From Nitrospinales bacterium (GTDB lineage: Bacteria; Nitrospinota_A; UBA7883; JACRGQ01): DNA of 5,382 nt. Position 1 is the first letter of the stretch. Each line of letters begins with the position of its first letter. The notes beneath the pieces are model-generated. The model did not search any database. It was not told the DNA's origin and was given only the letters and a program-made list of their open reading frames with translations. A program made the position numbers and the translations under genes. Shown here piece after piece: positions 1 to 5,382 of the stretch. Location: the NCBI GenBank assembly GCA_023248615.1, contig JAHFEI010000160.1, positions 1-5,382 on the forward strand, given 5' to 3'.

Positions 1-302
1 GCGGTTTTTAGCAGGCGGTCATTTTCCGGCGTCTCCTTGTAGATGTAGACGATGAGGGCGATTGCTAAAAACGAAAGAACCACGAATCCCCTGCCGACCC
101 ACGGGCTATCCACATTCGCCATAAAGCTGAATGCGGCACCGGGGTTTTGCAGGTGGGTGAGGTCGAAAAAGCCGTCTATCACCCGCATGGAGCCAAATAT
201 GGGTATGTAGTGACGGATAAGTATCTTGGTTGCCTGGTCGAGCGCCACTATCGCCAGCGCCCCGAGAGCCAGCGGTTTGTATTTGCCCATAGACGATTGC
301 AT
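1..302 (-). CDS. lspA: Prolipoprotein signal peptidase (signal peptidase II), N-terminal 100 residues, cut by the window edge
   Basis: LspA is an inner-membrane aspartyl protease that removes the signal peptide of diacylglyceryl-modified prolipoproteins. Translating the minus strand from 302 gives an open frame to the window edge. It has a first hydrophobic segment (about residues 8-24) ending in the family signature DQATK (D22), then NPGAAFS at 53-59, the conserved Asn-x-Gly-Ala-Ala-Phe-Ser block, and a second membrane segment at about 72-88. The family is usually about 160 residues with four membrane helices; the two catalytic aspartates lie in the missing C-terminal part, so activity cannot be judged. 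The gene starts 10 bases after the ileS stop, which fits co-transcription. ATG at 302 is preferred because GGGGCGG lies just upstream; the in-frame ATG at 290 (residue 5) is a possible alternative. The family call is secure, the exact start less so. Confidence 0.95.
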   Translation of the reverse strand, partial: MQSSMGKYKPLALGALAIVALDQATKILIRHYIPIFGSMRVIDGFFDLTHLQNPGAAFSFMANVDSPWVGRGFVVLSFLAIALIVYIYKETPENDRLLKT

Positions 303-304
303 GG

Positions 305-311
305 CCGCCCC
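305..311 (-). promoter_or_regulatory. Putative ribosome binding site for lspA
   Basis: On the minus strand GGGGCGG ends two bases before the ATG at 302, so its GGGG core sits five bases upstream of that codon. For the alternative ATG at 290 the same motif would be about 14 to 17 bases away, which is too far. The match to the Shine-Dalgarno consensus is only partial. The site lies almost wholly in the 10-base gap after the ileS stop codon, so coupling to ileS translation is plausible. Confidence 0.4.
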
Positions 312-312
312 G

Positions 313-3078
313 TTAGGCGAATTCCGCCAGGTGTTTCGCGCACCTGCCGCAAGTTTGCGGATGCGTGGCGTTGGAGCCGATATCAACGGTATAGTTCCAG
401 CACCGTTCGCATTTCGCTCCGTCCGCTTTTGCCACTGTCATTTCCGTTTCGCCGGACGGCTTTTCCGAAAGCTCCACCTGCGAAACGATAAATATAAACG
501 GAAGTTCGTCCAGATGTTTTTCAAGCAGGGCAAAATCCTTGCCGGATGCCGTGACTACCAGCTTGGCATCCAGCGAGTGCCCTATCTCCTTGTCGCGCCG
601 CTTGTCTTCCAGCGCCTTCAGCGCATCTTTGCGGATATCCCATAGCCTGTCCCAGTTGAGCATCATGTCTCCCGGTATGTCGAATTGCGCCGCATCTAGG
701 AATTTTTGGGTATGCACGGTAGAGCCAGCTGGGTTGCCGGGGATTGTTTGCCAAACCTCTTCCGCAGTGAAGCTCAAAACGGGGGCCATCAGCCGCACCA
801 TCAATTGTGAAATGTCGTACATGACCGTTTGGGCCGACCTGCGCCCCTTCGAGCGGGGCGGGAAGGTGTACACGCGGTCTTTGACGATATCAAGGTAGAA
901 CGAGCTTAAATCGACCACGCAAAAGCTGTACACGGCGTGGTAGAAGACATGGTACTCGTGCCGTCCAAACGCCGCCAATACGTTATTTTGCATTGCGGCG
1001 GCACGATTAAGTATGTAGCGGTCTATCTCTTCCATCTCCGCAAACGGGGTGCGATTCGCCACCGGGTCGAAGTCGTACAGGTTGCCAAGCATAAAGCGGA
1101 AGGTATTGCGTATTTTGCGGTACGCTTCGGAAAGGCGTTTCAGTATTTCATCGGAAACGCGCACCTCTTCCATATAGTTTTCAGAGGATACCCAAAGGCG
1201 GAGTATTTCCGCGCCATAGTTTTTTACCACGTCTTCCGGGAACATCTGGTTCCCATCGGATTTGGACATCTTCCTTCCCTTTGCATCGACCACATAGCCG
1301 TGTGTAAGTACCGAGCCATATGGAGCCTTGCCGGTGGTGCCTACGCTGGCGAGCAACGAGCTTTGGAACCAGCCGCGATGCTGGTCGCTCCCTTCCAGGT
1401 ACAGGTCGGCGGGCCACTTCAAAGCTTCGCGCCGTTTCAGGACGGCGGCATGGCTTACGCCGGAATCGAACCACACGTCCAAAATATCTTCTTCCTTGCG
1501 GAATTGGTCGCCGCCGCACTTTTGGCATTTCTTGCCTGCGGCGAATTCCGAGGCGCTTTTTTCAAACCACACGTCGGAGCCGTGTTTTTCCATCTCATCT
1601 GCGACCATGCGGGCGGCATCGCCGTCTACCATCGGCGTGCGGCAACTTTCGCAATGCAACACCGTTATCGGCACTCCCCACGCCCGCTGGCGCGATACGC
1701 ACCAATCCGGCCTGTTCTGCACCATCCCGTATATGCGCTCTTTGCCCCACGCGGGAACCCATTTGGTGGCGTTTATTTCGGACAGGGCTTTTTCGCGCAG
1801 GCCATTTTTTTCCATGCTGATGAACCACTGTGCCGTTGCGCGGAATATGACCGGGTTTTTGCATCGCCAGCAGTGCGGGTAGGAGTGGCTGATGTTTTCG
1901 GAATGCATCAGCATGCCCAGCTCTTTAAGTTTTTCCATCACTTCCGGGTTTACCTGCGGCACGCGTTTCCCGCCGAAGAAGCCAAGCTCCTCTATGAACG
2001 TCCCGTTGTCTTGCACCGGGTTGTAAACTTCCAGCCCGTATTTTTGGCCGACTATATAGTCCTCCTGCCCGTGGCCGGGCGCGGTATGTACTGCGCCGGT
2101 GCCGGCCTCCAGCGTAACGTGCTCCCCCAGTATCACCGGGGAAACATGGCCGTAGAGCGGATGTTTGGTTTTTATGCCCTCCATCGCGTTTCCTTTCAGC
2201 CGGGCCACTACTTCTACTTGTGTTGTGCCCAGCGTGGCCAGTACTTTTTCCGCAAGCTCGCTTGCCACTATCACTATGCCGCCATTCACGCGGGCGGCGG
2301 TGTATTCGTATCCCGGATGCACACATACTGCGCGGTTGGCCGGAATCGTCCATGGCGTCGTTGTCCAGATGACCACGGCGGCCTGCTCTCCGGCGGGTAG
2401 TCCCAGTTTTTGGGCATCGCCGTCTTCCAATACAAACTTTACGTAAACGGAGGGAGATGTGTGGTCGGCGTATTCCACTTCCGCCTCGGCCAGGGCGGTG
2501 CGGCAGGAGGTACACCAATGCACCGGTTTTAATCCCTGAAAGAGCGAGCCGTTGTCCATGAACTTCGCCAGTTCGCGCACCGTATCGGCCTCGTAGCGAT
2601 AATCCATGGTCAGGTATGGGTTTTCCCATTCGCCGAATATTCCGATTTTCCTGAACGATTCCTTTTGCCGTTCTATGAAACCGGCGGCGTAATCCCTGCA
2701 CAGTTGTCGTTTTTCCTGCCGGGAGACTTCCCCTTTTTTCTTGCCGAGCTTTTTGTCCACCTGATGCTCAATCGGCAGGCCGTGGCAGTCCCATCCCGGC
2801 ACGTATGGGGCATCAAACCCCTGCATGGTCTTGATTTTAACTATCATGTCTTTCAGCACCTTGTTCAGCGCGTGGCCCATGTGGATGTCACCGTTGGCGT
2901 ACGGCGGGCCGTCGTGGAGGACGTATCGTGGGGCGCCTTTTCGTGCGGCGCGGATTTTTTTGTAAATATCCGCCCACTGGTCCAATATTTTCGGCTCCAT
3001 CGTGGCAAGCCCCGCTTTCATGGGGAACTCGGTCTTCGGGAGGTTTAACGAGTCCTTGTAATCTTTCTTTTCGTCCAT
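313..3078 (-). CDS. ileS: Isoleucyl-tRNA synthetase, full length
   Basis: This cytoplasmic class I synthetase charges tRNA-Ile and hydrolyses mischarged valine. The 921-residue product is close to the E. coli enzyme (938). In order: a typical N-terminus (DYKDSLNLPKTEFPM, residues 6-20); the HIGH-type motif HMGH at 66-69; GWDCHGLPIE at 95-104; a CP1 editing domain with the Thr-rich strand around 239-244 and GTGAVHTAPGHGQEDY from 326, where D340 corresponds to the editing aspartate; WFDSG at 536-540; KMSKS at 603-607; an anticodon-binding helical region at about 680-860; and a C-terminal zinc motif C890/C893 with C910/C913, as in E. coli-type (IleRS1) enzymes. More CxxC pairs occur at 189/192, 403/406, 476/479 and 518/521 and may bind further zinc. 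The ATG at 3078 is chosen because the N-terminus aligns with the family; the next Met (residue 20) would remove conserved sequence. No strong Shine-Dalgarno is visible upstream. lspA follows after 10 bases. Confidence 0.99.
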   Translation of the reverse strand: MDEKKDYKDSLNLPKTEFPMKAGLATMEPKILDQWADIYKKIRAARKGAPRYVLHDGPPYANGDIHMGHALNKVLKDMIVKIKTMQGFDAPYVPGWDCHGLPIEHQVDKKLGKKKGEVSRQEKRQLCRDYAAGFIERQKESFRKIGIFGEWENPYLTMDYRYEADTVRELAKFMDNGSLFQGLKPVHWCTSCRTALAEAEVEYADHTSPSVYVKFVLEDGDAQKLGLPAGEQAAVVIWTTTPWTIPANRAVCVHPGYEYTAARVNGGIVIVASELAEKVLATLGTTQVEVVARLKGNAMEGIKTKHPLYGHVSPVILGEHVTLEAGTGAVHTAPGHGQEDYIVGQKYGLEVYNPVQDNGTFIEELGFFGGKRVPQVNPEVMEKLKELGMLMHSENISHSYPHCWRCKNPVIFRATAQWFISMEKNGLREKALSEINATKWVPAWGKERIYGMVQNRPDWCVSRQRAWGVPITVLHCESCRTPMVDGDAARMVADEMEKHGSDVWFEKSASEFAAGKKCQKCGGDQFRKEEDILDVWFDSGVSHAAVLKRREALKWPADLYLEGSDQHRGWFQSSLLASVGTTGKAPYGSVLTHGYVVDAKGRKMSKSDGNQMFPEDVVKNYGAEILRLWVSSENYMEEVRVSDEILKRLSEAYRKIRNTFRFMLGNLYDFDPVANRTPFAEMEEIDRYILNRAAAMQNNVLAAFGRHEYHVFYHAVYSFCVVDLSSFYLDIVKDRVYTFPPRSKGRRSAQTVMYDISQLMVRLMAPVLSFTAEEVWQTIPGNPAGSTVHTQKFLDAAQFDIPGDMMLNWDRLWDIRKDALKALEDKRRDKEIGHSLDAKLVVTASGKDFALLEKHLDELPFIFIVSQVELSEKPSGETEMTVAKADGAKCERCWNYTVDIGSNATHPQTCGRCAKHLAEFA

Positions 3079-3261
3079 AAGCAGGCCAGTTTACCGCAAA
3101 TCCGCCTACTTGAACAAACGATTACTCTTTTTGGTTCTCCAATAATCTACCACTACAGAGTCACACGAGGCACGGAGGGGGAGGGTTTTTTCTATGTGGC
3201 TCCGCTACTGCTACGGCGGGCGGTATTGCCGCAAAGAATCCAAAGCGGGTAAGATGGCGCT
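3079..3261. other. Divergent intergenic region between ileS and moaDE
   Basis: These 183 bases separate two divergently transcribed genes and should hold both promoters. I see no coding frame, tRNA or recognisable riboswitch. An AATAAT at 3141-3146 matches five of six -10 consensus bases for the plus strand but has no convincing -35 element at the right distance. A minus-strand pair TTGTTC (3112-3117) and TAAACT (3088-3093) is 18 bases apart but would place the transcript start almost on the ileS ATG. A small hairpin, GCGG-TATTG-CCGC, occupies 3220-3232 with no T-run after it. The centre holds the repeat-like block listed separately. Confidence 0.6.
3149..3204. repeat. Degenerate, partly palindromic intergenic repeat-like block
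   Basis: The stretch contains spaced near-copies of a short purine-rich word: CTACAGAG (3153-3160), CACACGAGG (3162-3170) and CACGGAGG (3171-3178). These are followed by a G-rich run, six T residues (3186-3191) and then CTATGTGGCTCCG (3192-3204). The CTCCG at 3200-3204 is complementary to CGGAG at 3173-3177, a five-base stem with a 22-base loop. The general form, a 'CCACAGAGrCACrGAGG' word with a T-run and an approximate inverted copy, resembles degenerate intergenic repeats I recall from other bacterial genomes. Only one copy is in the window, so repeat status is inferred. Confidence 0.3.
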
Positions 3262-3921
3262 GTGAAAGTCCTTTATTTTGCCTCCATACGCGAACGGATG
3301 GAAACCGAGCACGAGGAAATCCATATTCCCGCGCCGATTACCGTTGGCGAGTTCTTCCGGGCGAAACTTGCCCCGCGCCTTCCCGGCATCGGCATGGACA
3401 GGATATTGTTCGCCGTTAACGAAGAGATGGTGGACACAAACCATATGCTGTCCGATAGCGACACGCTGGCGGTGTTGCCGCCGCTGTGTGGCGGGCGGGC
3501 GCAGGAGATGGCGCGGTTGCAACTGGACGATTTCAACATGGACGAGGAAACAAAACTTTGCATAGGGCCGAATACCGATGTGGGAGGCATTGCCACGTTC
3601 GTGGGGGTTGTGCGCGACATCTCTAAAGGGAAGAAGATAGATAAAATAGAGCTTACATGCTACGAGCCTATGGCGGAAAAAGAGATGTGGAAGCTACGCC
3701 ACGCCGCGCTGGAAAAGTTCGATGTGATAAACATTACGGTGGTGCACCGCATCGGCATGCTGAAAGCAGGGGAGCGGATAGTGGGCATAGCTGTAGCCGC
3801 GCGGCACCGCAAGGATGCTTTCGACGCCTGCCGGTGGATGATTGACGAGCTTAAAAAAACGGTTCCTATTTGGAAAAAAGAATTTGCCAGCGATGGCGGC
3901 GCATGGGTCGAAGGGCTTTAG
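3262..3921 (+). CDS. moaDE: Fused molybdopterin synthase: MoaD (small subunit) joined to MoaE (large, catalytic subunit)
   Basis: Molybdopterin synthase adds two sulfurs to cyclic pyranopterin monophosphate; MoaD carries the sulfur as a C-terminal thiocarboxylate and MoaE catalyses the transfer. The 219-residue product has both. Residues 1-78 are a MoaD ubiquitin-like fold, from MKVLYFASIRE to AVNEEMVD (51-58) and LAVLPPLCGG, with the diglycine at 77-78. Residues 83-219 are MoaE: ARLQLDDF (84-91), ATFVGVVRD (111-119), VVHRIG (160-165), RHRKDAF (181-187) and DELKKTVPIWKKE (195-207). Active-site residues of E. coli MoaE are kept: R118 (R39), H182 and R183 (H103, R104), K198 (K119) and K205 (K126). 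The linker between the domains is only RAQE. Translation starts at GTG 3262, where the family N-terminus begins; the Shine-Dalgarno is weak. Neighbours diverge (ileS) or converge (dsbD), so it appears monocistronic with no other moa gene nearby. An internal ATG at residue 83 could yield MoaE alone. Confidence 0.96.
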   Translation: MKVLYFASIRERMETEHEEIHIPAPITVGEFFRAKLAPRLPGIGMDRILFAVNEEMVDTNHMLSDSDTLAVLPPLCGGRAQEMARLQLDDFNMDEETKLCIGPNTDVGGIATFVGVVRDISKGKKIDKIELTCYEPMAEKEMWKLRHAALEKFDVINITVVHRIGMLKAGERIVGIAVAARHRKDAFDACRWMIDELKKTVPIWKKEFASDGGAWVEGL

Positions 3922-3959
3922 CGGCGCAACGCCGTTAGCGGATGGGCCTCGCGCCGCTA
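3919..3959. terminator. Inverted repeat spanning both stop codons of converging moaDE and dsbD; possible bidirectional terminator
   Basis: TAGCGGCGC (3919-3927) and GCGCCGCTA (3951-3959) are perfect 9-base reverse complements, separated by 23 bases. The left arm begins with the TAG stop of moaDE and the right arm ends with the complement of the TAG stop of dsbD, so the two genes end in the same nine bases. An alternative fold gives two smaller hairpins: CGGCG-CAA-CGCCG (3922-3934), and TAGCGG (3936-3941) with CCGCTA (3954-3959). There is no T-run on either strand after the stem, so a standard intrinsic terminator is not shown. The position between converging genes is what suggests termination or 3'-end protection. 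Confidence 0.45.
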
Positions 3960-5382
3960 TTGTGCGGGCTGTTTCAGGCGGTCGAGCTTTTGCAAAAATT
4001 CATCGGCGGTTACAAACCCGGTAAAACGGCTAACTTCCGTCCCATCACCGTTTACCAGTATCACCGTCGGCACACCCAGCACGTTAAAATCTTTTTTGGC
4101 TTGCAGTTTTGCATCGTCAACCTTTGTCAGGTCTATTGCCATGGCCTCAAACTCCCCGGCGCGTTGCGTTACCCGTGGGTCGGTAAATGTAAAAAGTTTC
4201 AGTTCCCGGCAGGGCAGGCACCAGTCGGCGGTAAAATCCAGCAACACTGCGCGTTTGTTTTGCCGCGCCGTTTGGAATGCCTGTTTGGAGTAATCGTTGA
4301 AGTGCAGTCCCTCATGTTTTGCGGTGGCGGAGGGGGCGGCAAGCCACACGCCGAAGGCTATAATCAAAATGCCGATACCGTAGCGCACTGCGGCAAACAG
4401 CCTACCGCCGGTTCCGCGCCCGGTCAGGATAAGGTAAAATCCGCCGACCACCGAAACGGCGACAGAGAGGTAGCGGAACAGCGCTTCGTCCGTGATGATG
4501 GGGCGAGCAAAGTAAACGGCCATGCCGACAAGCACCACGCCGAACACCTTGCGCACCCAGACCATCCACGCGCCGGAGCGCGGCAGGTTGGCTATGGAGC
4601 CGCTGAACAGCGCCAGCGCCACCAGCGGTAACCCCAGCCCAAGCGCCAGCACGAAAAAGAGCGTAAAGCCAAGCACGGGGTCCTGCCTCCCGCCCACGAA
4701 AGTCAACAGCCCTATCACAAACGGCCCGACGCAGGGCGCGGCGAGTATGCCTACGGTGGCCCCCATGAAAAGGGTGCCGAAGTAGCCGCCATAACTTTTT
4801 GAACTGAGGTTTAAGAGTGATTGCGGCATCATGATTTCAAACGCTCCGAACATCGAGGCCGCCAGCGCCAACATGGTTGCCACAAGCAAAAGCACCACAA
4901 CCGTATTTTGCATAAGCGACCCGAACAGCGAGCCGGTAAGCGCCGCCACCACGCCCAGCGTGGAGTACATAAGCGCCATGCCGAGCAGGTAGATAAGCGC
5001 ATGGAAGGCCGTTTCCCGCCGTGAGCGTCCGGTAGCCGCGCCGAAAAAGCCAATGGTTACAGGTATCATTGGGTAAACGCATGGGGTGAGGTTAAGCGCA
5101 AGGCCGCCCAGAAATACCAGGAAAAGCGCGGTCATCCCTACGCCCCCTTTCATACTGGCGAAAACATCCCCGTCCGCCTGCGGTGCGCTTTTGCTGAACA
5201 GTTCCGTATCCAGAGGCGTGCCAGCCGTACCGACCATCAGTTGCGGTTCTACGTCCGCCTCCGCCGGTATCAGGCAGGCAGATTCCGTACACGCCTGGTA
5301 GTCCAGATGTGCTTTTACCGTGAACTGGCTTTTTGCCTCCTGAGAGACGCTTATGGATGTGGACAGGTAAACCGTCCCTTCG
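3957..5382 (-). CDS. dsbD: Thiol:disulfide interchange protein DsbD, N-terminus cut by the window edge
   Basis: DsbD moves electrons from cytoplasmic thioredoxin across the inner membrane to periplasmic thiol proteins such as DsbC and cytochrome c maturation factors. The minus-strand frame is open to the edge, so the first internal ATG (5237) is not the true start; 474 residues are visible, counted from the codon at 5381. Residues 1 to about 45 are the end of the periplasmic alpha domain, with YQACTESACLIP holding the C31/C36 pair. After a linker come about eight membrane helices (roughly 83-349) with the transmembrane redox cysteines in LTPCVYP (C101) and AAPCVGP (C217). The C-terminal gamma thioredoxin-like domain has FTADWCLPC (C388/C391) and the cis-proline motif GVPT (P438). 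All three cysteine pairs are present, so the protein looks functional. It converges with moaDE, 35 bases apart. The start, signal peptide and promoter lie outside the window. Confidence 0.97.
   Translation of the reverse strand, partial: EGTVYLSTSISVSQEAKSQFTVKAHLDYQACTESACLIPAEADVEPQLMVGTAGTPLDTELFSKSAPQADGDVFASMKGGVGMTALFLVFLGGLALNLTPCVYPMIPVTIGFFGAATGRSRRETAFHALIYLLGMALMYSTLGVVAALTGSLFGSLMQNTVVVLLLVATMLALAASMFGAFEIMMPQSLLNLSSKSYGGYFGTLFMGATVGILAAPCVGPFVIGLLTFVGGRQDPVLGFTLFFVLALGLGLPLVALALFSGSIANLPRSGAWMVWVRKVFGVVLVGMAVYFARPIITDEALFRYLSVAVSVVGGFYLILTGRGTGGRLFAAVRYGIGILIIAFGVWLAAPSATAKHEGLHFNDYSKQAFQTARQNKRAVLLDFTADWCLPCRELKLFTFTDPRVTQRAGEFEAMAIDLTKVDDAKLQAKKDFNVLGVPTVILVNGDGTEVSRFTGFVTADEFLQKLDRLKQPAQ

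Noticed and set aside
937..2400. A 487-codon open frame on the plus strand, antisense to ileS
   Set aside because: It lies wholly within ileS, has low-complexity His/Ala/Phe/Arg-rich composition with no recognisable domain, and is what codon bias on the opposite strand of a GC-rich gene usually produces.
1925..2701. A 258-codon minus-strand frame overlapping ileS in another frame
   Set aside because: It is Arg/Gly-rich and lies within a gene whose domains are all accounted for. No frameshift in ileS is needed to explain it.
3088..3117. Minus-strand promoter for ileS (TTGTTC, 18 bases, TAAACT)
   Set aside because: Only three of six and four of six bases match, and the implied transcript start would be within a few bases of the ileS ATG. 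Too weak to call.
3220..3232. Hairpin GCGG-TATTG-CCGC upstream of moaDE as a terminator or molybdenum cofactor riboswitch
   Set aside because: The stem is only four base pairs with no T-run, and the region lacks any riboswitch architecture I could recognise.
3942..4631. A 229-codon plus-strand frame opposite dsbD
   Set aside because: It is antisense to the conserved gamma and membrane domains of DsbD and shows no family signature.
3957..5237. Taking dsbD to start at the ATG at 5237
   Set aside because: The frame is open for 48 more codons to the window edge and encodes the DsbD alpha-domain cysteine motif (YQAC-x4-C), so the true start is outside the window.
1..5382. CRISPR array, insertion sequence, tRNA/rRNA gene, toxin-antitoxin or defence system
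   Set aside because: No spaced direct repeats, transposase-like proteins, cloverleaf sequences or defence domains were found. All long coding stretches are explained by lspA, ileS, moaDE and dsbD.

Overview
The window looks like ordinary chromosomal housekeeping DNA from a Gram-negative bacterium. The envelope genes point that way: a prolipoprotein signal peptidase beside the isoleucyl-tRNA synthetase gene, and a three-domain periplasmic thiol reductant exporter of the DsbD type. The DNA is moderately GC-rich but uses ATA freely for isoleucine (5 of the 9 Ile codons in the visible part of lspA, and many in the molybdopterin synthase gene), which is unlike enterobacteria. A deltaproteobacterial, Nitrospinota or Nitrospirota-like origin would fit, but the sequence alone does not settle it.

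Layout. (1) Positions 1-3078, minus strand: ileS (921 residues, complete), followed 10 bases later by lspA, which runs off the left edge. This is the widespread ileS-lspA operon arrangement. (2) Positions 3079-3261: a 183-base divergent intergenic region with no gene. It holds a degenerate partly palindromic block that resembles a dispersed intergenic repeat, but no promoter I can call with confidence. (3) Positions 3262-3921, plus strand: one gene encoding a MoaD-MoaE fusion, i.e. both subunits of molybdopterin synthase in one chain. (4) Positions 3922-3956: a 35-base convergent junction, lying inside a perfect 9-base inverted repeat whose arms contain the stop codons of both flanking genes. 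(5) Positions 3957-5382, minus strand: dsbD, complete at its C-terminus and truncated by the right edge.

How the genes work together. ileS and lspA are probably co-transcribed but act in separate processes (tRNA charging and lipoprotein maturation). The fusion converts cyclic pyranopterin monophosphate to molybdopterin, and DsbD passes electrons across the inner membrane to periplasmic thiol proteins. Molybdoenzymes and cytochrome c maturation often coexist in respiring bacteria, but nothing here shows that moaDE and dsbD are co-regulated; they converge.

The point most worth following up is the MoaD-MoaE fusion. The MoaD Gly-Gly tail, normally a free C-terminus that becomes a thiocarboxylate, is internal here (residues 77-78), so the protein should need processing or a separate source of subunits. 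I found no evidence of a new defence, mobile or RNA system.
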